A stretch of 64,000 nt of DNA from NCBI GenBank assembly GCA_030844895.1, contig CM061233.1, positions 65,463,656-65,527,655 on the forward strand, in the 5' to 3' direction. The position numbers and the translations under genes are program-made. Every line of letters starts with the position of its first letter. The stretch's first letter is position 1. Below the pieces are notes generated by a model. That model saw nothing but the letters and a program-made list of their open reading frames with translations, was not told where the DNA came from and did not search any database. Origin of the DNA: Ambrosia x helenae. Its lineage: Eukaryota; Streptophyta; Magnoliopsida; Asterales; Asteraceae. Positions 22,910 through 33,894 of the stretch are shown one piece after another.

Positions 22910-23421
22910 ATGGTTATAGGGAATTAGGTTATTAGAAAAATAATCTAGTCTATAACCATAGGATTTAACCGGTACTTGCTTCTTTTACTTGCTATTCTCT
23001 ATCTCCCTCCTACTTCATATCTCTACTTTCATCCCTACAAGAAGGTTGCTCTCCATCACTGGATCCACTCCTAGACTAATAGGACAAAAATCCTCAGGTT
23101 TAACCTGAACCACCTTGAGATCTCGTCGAAGTTCTAGATTTTAATAACGAACACGTGCAATCTGGAAGGGTGAACGCCTGTATTCTGAGTCTTCTGTCTA
23201 GGCTGGCATTGCGCATATATCCCAATCAGACGAGGGACCCGGATGCCTACCTGGGAATTCTCGGGATGAGTGTTCACTTATAGGCTAAAGCACGTCTTCA
23301 TATGTTGTTAGAATTTAGAATCTTTGATAAGTCAACATTTTTGTTTATTCGTTTTAATTAATGAATAAATGATTACACTCCTTATATAATCTCATTCATT
23401 TCACTGTGTTTCTTACAGATC
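22910..23421 (+). other. Leader of the gag-only element
   Basis: 512 bp between the primer site and the gag ATG with no credible ORF. It presumably holds dimerisation or packaging signals, but no motif is recognisable by eye. Confidence 0.5.
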
Positions 23422-24534
23422 ATGCCTCCACGTCGCAGTGCTCGTCTTAACAGTGGTAACAATCATGATGAAGGGAGTAGCAATCACAATCATAACCATG
23501 ACACTAACCACAACAACAACAACAACAACAATAATGGTGTCGATGCTCAACTGGCTGCAATCATTTCACAACAAATGGCGCAGCAAATCGCAACTCTGGT
23601 TCCCAACTTACTAGCTCAAGTCATCCAGTTGAACGGCAACGGGAACGGCAACGGCAACGGGAATGGAAATGGAAACCACAACGGGAATGGGAATGGACTT
23701 CCAGCCTGCACTCTCAAACACTTTAATTCCTGTAATCCCCCAAAGTTCAGTGGAGAAGAAGGAGCTACAGGACTCCTACAATGGTTTGAGGGTATTGAGA
23801 ATACCTTCATTAACAGTGAATACCCCGACAACTTTAAAGTCCGTTATGCCATGAGTGTTCTTCACAAACGAGCACTCACTTGGTGGAATGAAGAAAAACG
23901 CACTCGCGGAGCTGAAGCTGCACTAGCCTTAACTTGGGATCAAGCTAAAGACATTATGAAGGCAGAGTTCTGTCCTCGTAATGAAATTAAGAAGCTGGAA
24001 GATGAATTTCATGATCTTGCTCAAGACAGTGGGGAAAACCTTGCTTACAACACACGTTTTCACGAACTTAGCTTACTGCTACCCCACAAAGTCACCCCTT
24101 TGCCCATTGCTATCGAAAAATACATTGGTGGCTTACCGATGCAGATTCAAGACACGGTGTGGGGAAGGAACCCTGCTACTTTAGAGGAAGCAAAGCGTTT
24201 GGCTGCCACCCTAACAGATAACCATGTGAAGGCAGGAACCCTGACTCGTAAAGGGGAAAAGAAAAAGGATACTCCCCAACCTGCCGTTGAAATCAAAACT
24301 GAGGCCTCAACCAACGGAAAGAACAAGGTCAGAAATTTTGCAATAGATACCACTGCCCCACCCAACAAGAAACAATACAATGGGAAGCTACCTAAGTGTG
24401 ACACCTGCCAGTATCACCACCCAACTCAAGTACCCTGCCGACAGTGCACCAATTGTCAAAGGTATGGGCATCTTGCAGATGCTTGTCGAATCCCTGCTAC
24501 AAACGCTCTTGATGCTCCAAATAACCCGGCTTGA
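23422..24534 (+). CDS. Intact Gag of the non-autonomous Tekay-related element
   Basis: A 370-residue ORF with its own stop. The N-terminus is basic (MPPRRSARLNSG), then come low-complexity His/Asn and Asn/Gly runs (about 20-40 and 72-90). The Ty3-type Gag core spans about 100-265 (FSGEEGATGLLQWFEGIE, ALTWWNEEKRTRG). A CCHC knuckle near the end reads CTNCQRYGHLADAC (about 344-357), preceded by an extra CDTCQYHHPTQVPC cluster. Gag forms the virus-like particle and binds RNA. The normal continuation into protease and RT is missing: the frame ends in a stop and the polypurine tract follows 480 bp later. The frame is intact although the host element around it is decayed. The start is chosen because MPPRR is a usual chromovirus Gag opening. 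Confidence 0.88.
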   Translation: MPPRRSARLNSGNNHDEGSSNHNHNHDTNHNNNNNNNNGVDAQLAAIISQQMAQQIATLVPNLLAQVIQLNGNGNGNGNGNGNGNHNGNGNGLPACTLKHFNSCNPPKFSGEEGATGLLQWFEGIENTFINSEYPDNFKVRYAMSVLHKRALTWWNEEKRTRGAEAALALTWDQAKDIMKAEFCPRNEIKKLEDEFHDLAQDSGENLAYNTRFHELSLLLPHKVTPLPIAIEKYIGGLPMQIQDTVWGRNPATLEEAKRLAATLTDNHVKAGTLTRKGEKKKDTPQPAVEIKTEASTNGKNKVRNFAIDTTAPPNKKQYNGKLPKCDTCQYHHPTQVPCRQCTNCQRYGHLADACRIPATNALDAPNNPA

Positions 24535-25026
24535 GACCCTCCAACTACTTAACAGCAAACCCTACCATTTGAATAATGTCTACTTTCTCTTTAATTCCAT
24601 GTATTGCCACTTTTGATTCAAATAATAAATTCAAGTATTATCATAACATCTGTGTGCATGCTTGTTTGAATGTGAACTGATTGCTATAATCATACTTGCT
24701 TACTTTTACGACAATTAGTTGACTACCAAACAATCTACTCAACGATTGGTAGAGGTCACCATGTCTTTCCAACAGTCAAGAGAGGCCCTACAACCTGCTC
24801 AACGACTGGTGGAGACTATCGAACCTGCTCAACAATCGGTAGAGTCATAAAAGGACGCAAAACCCTAATGTAAGGTAAATTGGTAATTACGGTCCGGAAC
24901 GTAATCATGAATTTACAGGTACATTAAGGTAGTGAGAAATTTTATCAAGGTTTTCGGTGGAATACCAATTGTAAACCTGGTGTCTTCCTTTAACTTCGGG
25001 ACGAAGTTCCTAAAAGTAGGGGAGAC
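24535..25026 (+). other. Spacer and polypurine tract of the gag-only element
   Basis: No ORF. Three loose repeats built on CTCAACGAYTGGTAGAG lie at about 24731-24846. The end holds the conserved ACTTCGGGACGAAGTTCC hairpin and the tract AAAAGTAGGGGAGAC, directly abutting the 3' LTR. Confidence 0.8.
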
Positions 25027-25243
25027 TGTAACATTTCGCATTAAATAATTGTACGTTTCGGGATTAAAACGACGAGTTTTATTGTTATTATTCTTGGGAT
25101 ATTTTGAAGCCTAATACAATAATAATTATTCATACATATACACACACATATATATATATATATGAATATATATAAGTTTATAATAATAATAATAATAAAT
25201 AATAATAATAAATAATAATCAGTTATTGTATAAATAATCAGCT

Positions 25244-25291
<48 letters not shown>

Positions 25292-25427
25292 GGCTAAACA
25301 AACCGTTTCACTAATGAACCAAGTCTGTCCCTGTGATCCAGCCCAGATTTCCGGCCCACCCAGCCAAGCCCACGAAACATGGCCCAACCCCTCCTTCCTT
25401 TTATTTCCAGTTTAATCAAAAAAATGA

Positions 25428-25510
25428 GTGCTCCTGCTGGGTATTGAACCCGAACAAGAGCCGGCCAAGCCCCCACACACACACACGTTCACCACCTGGG
25501 CCACACCCTA
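25428..25510 (-). other. tRNA-like module, outward, in the 3' LTR
   Basis: Counterpart of 20586-20666. A-box-like TGGCCCAGGTGG (25492-25503). The B box here reads GGTTCAATACC, one C-to-T change from the other copy. T-run at 25418-25424 on the minus strand. Confidence 0.65.
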
Positions 25511-26070
25511 GTGTTGATTTAAACCCAAATATGGAATTCCTTTTTTCTTTTTTCTTTTTGACCAATCCATTGATTAAGCAATCAAACACACAAATATGGA
25601 ATTCCTACACGATTAGCGGCCTATATTGACTCAACAACACAATTATTATCAATCAATTCATACCAAAATTACACCTAAACGCGTCAAACATTAAACCCGA
25701 GGTCAAAGTTTCCAATTCGATCACCCAGGCCTTAATACTATAAATTGAACGCTCCTCAACCTTCACAACTCGCCATTACATCTCTCATAACCTCCAATTC
25801 TTCACAATCATCTTCTGTTCTTGATTTTTCGAACGCGTTTGACTTTTAGGTTGACTGTGCATTCGAGATCGATACTACGTTGTAAGTGTGATTTTTTTTG
25901 TGGGTTCCTTTAATCGGCATCTGCACAATGTTTGCCCTATAGTTAATTAGATTAACATTGTGTGGATTGATCGATTGAGAATACTAGGGCTCGAAACAAA
26001 AAAATTGGGGAAGAACATTAGTTGTTTTTCGTTATTTATATTTGATAAACAAGAAACAAACACAACCACT

Positions 26071-26140
26071 GGTCTAGACCAGGTGGTTGTGTCTGGTGCT
26101 CGTCTGCTGACCCACGCGGGTTCGAGTCCCGGGTTGGGCA
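26071..26140 (+). other. tRNA-like module, inward, in the 3' LTR
   Basis: Counterpart of 21308-21377. A-box-like CTAGACCAGGTGG (26074-26086), B box GGTTCGAGTCC (26119-26129), ten T at 26145-26154. Confidence 0.75.
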
Positions 26141-27657
26141 AATCTTTTTTTTTTGTTGTTTTGTTCTTCTTTTTTTTCCAACTATATATATAATGCCTAT
26201 AATCTTATAAATTCGTTTTAAAATGCTAAAACACTTTTAAAAATTCTACAAAAAATATTTTGTATCAATCTGATGAAAAAGTTTAACACCCAATTTTTAG
26301 TTTTCAAAAATTTATTTATTTATTATATATAATAAATAAATCGAGTTTATTCTATTTTATTTATAAAAATCTATAAAAATATCAAAACGATCTCATTAAT
26401 TTCCACAAAAATTATTCTAAGTTTTTATAACATTAAGCTTTTCAGAAATGATTTTTTATTTTTGAAAAATCATTTGTTTAATATTTTTAATCATTTTTTG
26501 TTAGTTTTAATCATAATTAAATCATAATAAATCCAATTTTTAATATTTTTGCACCAAAATTTTACATAAATTATTTCTGATTATTTGGAACAGAAATATA
26601 ATTTTTAAACTAATAATTCTTTAATTTTAGTATTTTTGAAATATTAAAGTTAAATTTTGACAATTTGTAATAAATAGATTAAATAATCTATTTTAAAGAA
26701 AATAATTTTATAAAAATTATTTTTTATACTTTAAACACATTCTTGTGACCATCTTAGATTTAAATTTCATAAAAATATTTTTGGTTATTTAATTACAAAT
26801 ATTCTCTAAATTATCAAGCATTTTTAATAATAATCAAACGAACATTTATCCCCAATTCGAAGCCCTAGAAACTTATACATTTGTAGACTTGATAGACTTA
26901 GACATATTTATTACCTTGTTATAGGGTGATTCTTGATATATTTGGGCAACACACTATTCTATTTATCAACAAATACAACATTTTGCTAAGGTGAGTTTTA
27001 CATAGCCCCTTTTTCTATTTGTCACCATTTTTGGGGTGAAACATGTTACAACAATATTTATGCAATTCAATCATCAACGTGTCTATGTGTATTTCTATGT
27101 TGCATTATGTCTTGAGCATGACTAGGGTAAGCACAATTCTAGCATAAACATTCATCAGCCAAACGGTATACATTGATAGATCTATTGGACTGACAATCCC
27201 ACCCGGATACGTGCCTCCTACAAAGGTTACGTGGGTGTTTGTTACTGCAATATAAACGAGTGAACCATGAGCGTATGGGATGTACCACAATACAACAGTC
27301 AACAAGGTTGATTATGCACTCGATTTACTTCTAGTATGTTTTCGCATATGGACTAGATTGCCATGACACATGAATTGCACAATTTTATTCAATTATCAAA
27401 ACCTATGTAATTCTCACCAACTTTTGTTGACCCAAAATATTTTCAACTTAACATGTTTCAGGTTCTACTTGCTTGAGGATTTGAATGGATGCTTGAAGAT
27501 GTTTGCATAGTTTAATTTGATTTGATGTACAAATTCTTAGAACAATTGTATGTAACGTATTTAAATTATTTAATGACAATTATTATTCACCATGAGCTAC
27601 TGAACAATCATCAATACGTGACATCCCGATGTTTCCGCCATCGGTTGGGGTGTTACA

Positions 27658-28686
27658 TCGCCGCTCCTACCTAGGGCCACTGTTGCGCTGCGTAGACCCT
27701 GCGGAAGCCTCATTTCTCCTCAGAGACATACACGAGGGAACCTGCGGGTTACACGCAGGCCCAAGGATGGTGGTAGCAAAGCTGATGAACGCAGGGTATT
27801 ACTGGCCTGGTATGCATGTCGACGCAGTCAACGAATTACACAAATGTGACAGCTGCCAGCGCCACGCCCCAAATACCCTGCGCCCCAAGAACAACCTGGT
27901 GCCGGTCACAGCGGCTTGGCCGTTCCAAAAATGGGCCATCGACCTGGTGGGGCCATTTCCGACGGCGCCGGGCAATGTGAAATACTTGATTGTTGCCATC
28001 GACTACTTCACTAAATGGGTTGAAGCCAAGCCTCTAGCCAAGATCGATGGCGCGCACGTGAAAAAGTTTCTCTGGGAGTTCATCATTTGTCGGTTCGGCT
28101 TACCAATGCAATTGGTCAGCAACAACGGAACACAATTTGAAGACCAATCCCTTCAGCAATGGTTAGCTCAGATGGGGGTCAAACAAATATTCACATCCAT
28201 TGCACACCCGCAAGGCAATGGTCAAGTAGAAAGGGCCAACCGCACAATTGTAGAAGGCATCAAGACAAGGCTGGGAACCAAAAGAACAGGGTGGGTAGAC
28301 GAACTTCTACACGTTTTGTGGGCCTACCGCACCCTCACAAAAACAAGTAACGGAGAAACACCGTTCAGCCTAACATACGGTTCTGAAGCAGTGATTCCCG
28401 CAGAAATAACTTGCCCCACGGCAAGGGTGTTGATGGCCGATACAACCGACAATGATAAAGAACTCCGCATGAACCTCGATCTACTAGAAGAGCGTCGTGA
28501 CCTCGCGGCAATAAAGGAAGCCAGCTACAAAACTCAACTGGAACAATATTATAACAAGCGTGTCAAAGAACAAACCTTCAAGATTGGGGATTACGTCTTC
28601 CGCAATAACGAAGCCTCCAATGCTGAAAAGCCGGGAAAACTTGCCCCAACTTGGGAAGGTCCTTACAAGATACAAGAAGTGTTAGG
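27658..28686 (+). pseudogene. Tat integrase, part 2 of the polyprotein
   Basis: The frame continues from 20206. The HHCC zinc module (HEGTCGLHAGPRMVV, then CDSCQRH) comes first. The catalytic core begins at AIDLVGPFPTAPGN with the first DDE Asp. The second block reads VSNNGTQF, where the family has VSDNGTQF: the codon at 28121-28123 is AAC (Asn), so a catalytic Asp is lost. The third block PQGNGQVERANRTI keeps the Glu. The C-terminal part (KPGKLAPTWEGPYKIQEVLG) reaches 28686, where Tekay B was inserted. The upstream methionine at 27629 belongs to the inserted LTR. With the RT lesion, two catalytic residues of this element are gone. Confidence 0.88.
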
Positions 28687-29814
28687 TGTCACACCCTCAA
28701 AATCCACTTGCGGAGTTTTACCGCGAGGCGCATGACAAACCAGGATCCAAACCAACGATCACAATAAACAAGTCTAAATGAATACAAATGCAATTTCAAA
28801 ACATAGTTTAAAATCCCGTTTACAGCGGAAGCTTATTCAAAAACAGTATCTCAACAATGAAATAATAGTTCAACGTTCAAAAGACCATGCAACCCTAGTT
28901 AGACGCCGTGCAGACGCGTGCGCCCTAGTCCAGTCGTGCTACCTTAGCGACCTGAGAAAACATGTAAAAGTTTACGTCAGCACAAAAATGCTGGTGAGTT
29001 TACAGGTTTTGTATCCAAGTACCAAGTCCACCTGTCCATACTATAACAAATCGAAAACCAGTATACGCTAGCTAGGCGTACGTTTTGTTACTACCACGAT
29101 TGGAAAACCATTACTAACTCGAATACCAGATGTTGTGCCCGAAAAGTTCCAAATGTTCCTGTTGTTCCTGTTTGAGACAATATGTACTCGCCCGGCCCTC
29201 CAAGCCGACGAGCGGGGTTGGTCACTCCCAATAGCGCTATTCACATTTCCCCGTTGTGCAAACCCGCACATTCATGTTTCCCCCCGGGACTTCCAAAGAT
29301 CGTGTAGTACACAATAGAAACCCATAGTATGACAGTAGTTACCAAATAATCGTTTTAACACATGTTTTCTCCCCCGAAAGTATGAAACCAGTTTAAAAGA
29401 GGGGCCGTAAACTCACCTTAAGTTGTGTTACTCCTTAACCCGAGTAAACCCAGCTGCTATGCTAGTCCCGTAAGCGGCGACCTAACATGTGACAGTTACA
29501 AGTACTTAGACTAATAACCCGCAGGTTAATTAGTCCCTAGATGTCCAGACCATAACCAAGTTTGTTTGAAAACACCGTGACTGTTTGACTGACCCAAAGT
29601 ACAAGACTCGACATCCCATTGGTGACCTGAGACTCCCCGTGTTATGTTTACGCTCCAAAACATACAATAACGCAATTACACTTAACATACGTTACTAAGT
29701 TATTATATATGTTACGAGGTTCCTAGCATGTTACTACATGTCAAATCGGGTCTCGGAATGCTAATTTACACTTACAGCAGCAGTACACGCGATTAGGGAG
29801 GCTAATCGCATGAA

Positions 29815-29995
29815 TGTTCACACGACTAGGGCTAATCGCCCCTGATGTCACACGACTAGGGCTAATCGCCCCTGATGTCACACGACTAGGGCTAATCGCC
29901 CCTGATGTCACACGAGTAGGGCTAATCGCGTGAGTTATAGGCGATTAGCACCCTACTCGCCTATAACACAGGCGATTAGCAAGGCTACTCGCCTG
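29815..29995. repeat. CGATTAG/CTAATCG palindrome field with a 30-bp tandem unit
   Basis: Three copies of a 30-bp unit (ACGACTAGGGCTAATCGCCC core) follow a hyphenated palindrome GCGATTAG-GGAGG-CTAATCGC at about 29789. The right-hand LTR has one unit fewer (about 37787-37900). Confidence 0.85.
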
Positions 29996-31018
29996 TGACC
30001 TTGCTGCTCCGGTTTTTCGCGCGTTTAACGCTCCAAATCAGATCCAGAACGTGTGTAACTACCCAATATCATCCCAAACACTATCCTAAACATGTTTCAA
30101 CCAAAATCCTTCGTTTAACCTCGTATAATCAGTCCTGCATGCAACCAAGTAATCCAAACACCATACACATAGCATGCAATCCTCATACTAACACGCGTAA
30201 TCATAACCCTAATATCCAATTACTGAGATTTCTTTCATCATACTATCAATATCAATACTGATCTAACATAATAACATATCAAATCATCATCATGAATCAT
30301 AAAAATCCTAGCTTTCTAATCATACACACCCATAATGCATGCATATTAGTTATAATCCGATTAACAACCCTTATTGACGATTTTCAGAAAACTTTTTCGT
30401 TTAAAAACAGGTCTGGACCATTAGGGATTGATTAAAAACGTTTATAAAGAGTTATGGATGAAAATCAAACCTTAGGATTATGAAAGTATGATGATTCAAG
30501 CTTGAAACCTTGTGTTTTGATCAAAAATCGCCTTCCAGAGGTTGTTTATGTGTTGGGGCGGGTTATGGGACGACTAGGGTTTGTATAATGAAGTTTAGGA
30601 GGTTAAGTATGGTATTTATAGTCGTTTTTAGTCGTCCAGCCCGTTACTAGCGAGTATGCAGCAGTTCCATGCGATTAGGGCTGCTAATCGCATGAATGTT
30701 CATGTGATTGGGCCTAATCGCCCCTACATACACACGAGTAGCCCTCTACTCGCCTATAATGTTCCCTACTCGCCTCCCCTATGGGCGATTAGGCTTCCTA
30801 ATCGCCTGTAGGGGTTCATTTCGTGTGTTTTGCGCGTTAAACCCCGTTTCAACATATGTTAACACATATTCACGTACCGACAAGTCACATAATGATTGTA
30901 AACACATAACACAAGTAAATACACATGTTCACACTCGTTCACCAATTCCCGGGACTCGAGACTCGTATGTTCCGTATGCCCTGACGATCCTACCGATCGT
31001 CACCGTTTGTACACTTGG

Positions 31019-31214
31019 TTAAGGACCGACATCTAATGAACCTCTAGACCAACATCCAATGTCCCTCTAGACTAAACCGATAGTTCCCGAACCATAACCC
31101 GACTTAACTAACCCAGTTAAGGACCGACATCTAATGAACCTCTAGACCAACATCCAATGTCCCTCTAGACTAAACCGATAGTTCCCGAACCATAACCCGA
31201 CTTAACTAACCCAG
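31019..31214. repeat. 98-bp tandem duplication in Tekay B LTR
   Basis: Two adjacent copies beginning TTAAGGACCGACATCTAATG. The same pair is at about 38953-39148 in the other LTR, so it was present before insertion. Confidence 0.9.
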
Positions 31215-31295
31215 TTAAGTACAATATACGCGTGACTCGCTAAGGTAGACTTTCATCTAGACAACGTTGTTAACCAGAATTTGCCGGGTGTCACA

Positions 31296-31454
31296 TCATC
31301 CCCACGTTAAAAGAATTTTCGTCCCGAAAATTGCACAAGCACCAAAAGAACAAAAGAAATAACGAAGGAAACAAACAAAAAGATAGAAACCAAAAGAGAG
31401 ATTTACCCGAGTTGTCACATCATCCCCATGTTAAAAGGAATCTCGCACCGAGAT
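31296..31454 (-). other. Tekay B 3' untranslated region and polypurine tract
   Basis: In element sense, the tract ACGTGGGGATGA abuts the LTR at 31296-31308. A second copy of the junction (TGTCACATCATCCCCATG) lies at about 31415-31432, next to the integrase stop. Confidence 0.8.
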
Positions 31455-33489
31455 TCATTCAGCTGCCGAAGAGACATGTCTCGACTCGAACGCTTCCTTA
31501 GGAAAAAGATGAGGATATTTAGACTTCATCTGATCCTCCCGTTCCCACGTATATTCCGGTCCCCGGTTCGAGTTCCACCGAACCTTAACGATACGAATCT
31601 TGCTGTGACGTAGGCTACGAATCTTGTAATCAAGGATCTCCACAGGTTCTTCCACAATCCGAAGACGATCATCAACCTTGATCTCTTCTAGTGGAACGAT
31701 GAGAGACTCGTCAGCCAGACACTTCTTCAAGTTTGACACGTGAAAGACGTTATGTACGTTACCGAGCTCCGTCGGTAAATCCAGACGATATGCCACCGGT
31801 CCAATCCGTTCCAGGATCGTAAATGGTCCGACATACCGTGGGTTGAGTTTGCCACGCTTCCCAAAGCGTATGACGCCCTTCCACGGTGAGACTTTTAGAA
31901 GTACCTTGTCATTGACTTGGAATTCCAATGGTTTGCGACGCTGATCGGCATAACTCTTTTGCCGGTCCCGTGCCGCTGCCAACCGGTTACGAATCTGTAC
32001 GATCTTTTCCGAAGTTTCGTACACTAGTTCAGGCCCAGTGAGTTGACTCTCACCCACTTCAGCCCAACAAAGAGGAGAACGACATTTCCGTCCGTACAGT
32101 GCCTCGAACGGAGCTGCCTTGATGCTCGTGTGATAACTGTTATTGTACGAGAATTCTACCAACGGTAGATGAGCTTCCCAACCCTTGCCAAAATCGATCA
32201 CACATGCCCGCAGCATGTCTTCTAAAGTTTGAATCGTGCGCTCACTCTGACCGTCAGTCTGTGGATGATAAGCCGTACTCATGTCTAGTTGGGTACCCAA
32301 AGCCTTGTGCAAAGACTTCCAGAAGTGAGAAGTAAAATGGGAGTCACGATCCGAGATAATAGAAACTGGCACCCCGTGCTTAGAAACGACCTCCTTCAAA
32401 TAAAGACGAGCCAAACGATCCATGGTGTCGGTCTCCTTAATAGCAAGAAAATGAGCTGATTTCGTCAACCGATCGACAATCACCCATATCTTGTCATTCC
32501 CGCTTGGTGATTTAGGAAGTTGTGTGACAAAATCCATAGTAATCCGTTCCCATTTCCATTCCGGAATTTCAGGTTGTTGCAAGAGACCCGATGGTTTCTG
32601 GTATTCCACCTTGACCTTAGCACAGTTCAAGCATTTGCTCACGTATGAGGCTATGTCCGACCTCATGTTTGGCCACCAGTAAAGCACCTTCAGATCTTGG
32701 TACATCTTATCCGAACCAGGATGAATAGAATACCGGGACTTATGAGCTTCATCAAGGACAAGCTCCCGTAGTCCCCCGAATAAAGGAACCCATATACGTT
32801 CTGCGAAATAGTGCAGGCCATCAGGCCTTCGCTCTAGGTGCTTGTCGGCACCGTGCATAGTTTCAGCTTTAAGGTTTTCCTCCTTCAAGGCTTCTAGCTG
32901 GGCAGAACGGAGTTGATCAGGTAACGACGAATGAATGGTGAGCTGCAACGCCCGAACGCGACGAGGTTTAGTAGATTCCTTCCTGCTCAAGGCGTCTGCT
33001 ACAACATTCGCCTTGCCAGGATGGTACTTTATGGCACAATCATAGTCGTTCAGAAGTTCGATCCAACGACGCTGTCGTATGTTCAAATGTTGTTGGTCGA
33101 AAATGTGTTGGAGACTCTTGTGATCGGTGTAAATGGTGCATTTGGTACCGTACAAGTAATGTCTCCAAATTTTCAACGCGAATACCACGGCACCCAACTC
33201 CAAGTCATGGGTGGTGTAGTTCTTCTCGTGCACCTTGTGTTGACGAGAAGCATACGCGATCACTTTCTCGCGTTGCATCAACACGCAACCGAGACCATGA
33301 ATAGAAGCATCACAATAGACAACGAAATCATCAGGGCCCTCAGGTAAAGACAAAATAGGAGCAGAACACAGTTTAGACTTCAGTTCTTCAAACGCTGACT
33401 CTTGTGGTTCACCCCAGTCGAATTTCTTATCCTTCTGAGTGAGAGTGGTGAGGGGTTGAGCAATCTTCGAGAACCCCTGAATGAAACGA
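31455..33489 (-). pseudogene. Tekay B pol: RNase H, integrase, chromodomain
   Basis: An uninterrupted frame of more than 670 residues. RNase H: YCDASIHGLGCVLMQ, TDHKSLQHIF, VVADALSRKES. Integrase: the HHCC-side block with CLNCAKVK, the catalytic core with VIVDRLTKSAHF and ISDRDSHFTSHFW (second Asp intact), then TAYHPQTDGQSERTIQTLE with the catalytic Glu. The C-terminal PWKGVIRFGKRGKLNPRYVG block is followed by a chromodomain (VKVRWNSNRGPEYTWE). Chromodomains of this class are thought to steer integration to heterochromatin. The piece is fully open and every catalytic motif I checked is present. It is a pseudogene only because one-base deletions upstream separate it from gag and RT. The first methionine of the open frame (33353) is not the real start. 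Confidence 0.88.
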
Positions 33490-33894
33490 CGTAATAGCCC
33501 GCAAGGCCTAGGAATTGCCGCACCTCAGTTGGCGTCTTTGGTGCTCCCCAGTCCTTGATCGCTTCGATTTTAGCTGGATCGACATGAATTCCTAGTTCAT
33601 TAACCACATGTCCTAGGAATTGAACTTCGCGTAACCAAAAGTCACACTTTGAGAACTTGGCGTAAAGTTGTTCCCGTCGCAAGAGTTCCAAAACTAACCG
33701 CAGATGTTCCCCGTGTTCGATCTCGTTCTTGGAGTAGATCAGAATGTCATCAATAAATACAATGACGAATTTGTCCAGATATGGTATACAGACGCGGTTC
33801 ATCAAGTCCATGAAAGCCGCCGGTGCGTTCGTGAGACCGAAAGGCATGACCAAGAATTCGAAATGGCCATAACGTGTTCGAAAAGCAGTCTTGC
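33490..33894 (-). pseudogene. Tekay B reverse transcriptase palm segment
   Basis: This frame carries MPFGLTNAPAAFMDLMNRV and the intact catalytic FIDDILIYSK. It goes on to QFLGHVVNE and VRQFLGLAGYY. It is joined to neither neighbour in frame: a one-base deletion near 33895 separates it from the RT fingers, and another near 33489 separates it from the RNase H frame. Compared with Tekay A, both points look like loss of one base. Confidence 0.85.

Larger units (their letters stand above)
20207..27657 (+). mobile_element. Gag-only, Tekay-related LTR element without visible TSD
   Basis: LTRs at 20207-22893 (2687 bp) and 25027-27657 (2631 bp) run TGTAACATTTCGCA...GGTTGGGGTGTTACA. The 2.1-kb interior holds an iMet primer site, one intact gag ORF, a short spacer and the polypurine tract AAAAGTAGGGGAGAC. 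No protease, RT or integrase is present. The flanks are TATAC on the left and TCGCC on the right, so the normal 5-bp TSD is absent. Host reading frame on both sides is still in register. The LTRs differ by several small indels, including poly-A length and about 80 bp missing from the 3' copy. Confidence 0.88.
25027..27657 (+). repeat. 3' LTR of the gag-only element
   Basis: Direct copy of 20207-22893 with a longer poly-A (about 25250-25287), a missing stretch near 25528, and scattered single-base changes. Intron-like borders lie at about 26991 and 27461. Ends GGTTGGGGTGTTACA at 27657. Confidence 0.9.
28687..31295 (-). repeat. Tekay B LTR (3' LTR in element sense)
   Basis: + strand ends are TGTCACACCCTCAAAATCC and AATTTGCCGGGTGTCACA. 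A TATA-like TATAAATA lies on the minus strand at about 30613-30620. It carries palindrome fields built on GCGATTAG/CTAATCGC at 29785-29995 and 30665-30815, and a 98-bp tandem duplication at 31019-31214. No tRNA-like module is visible, unlike the Tekay A group. Confidence 0.92.
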
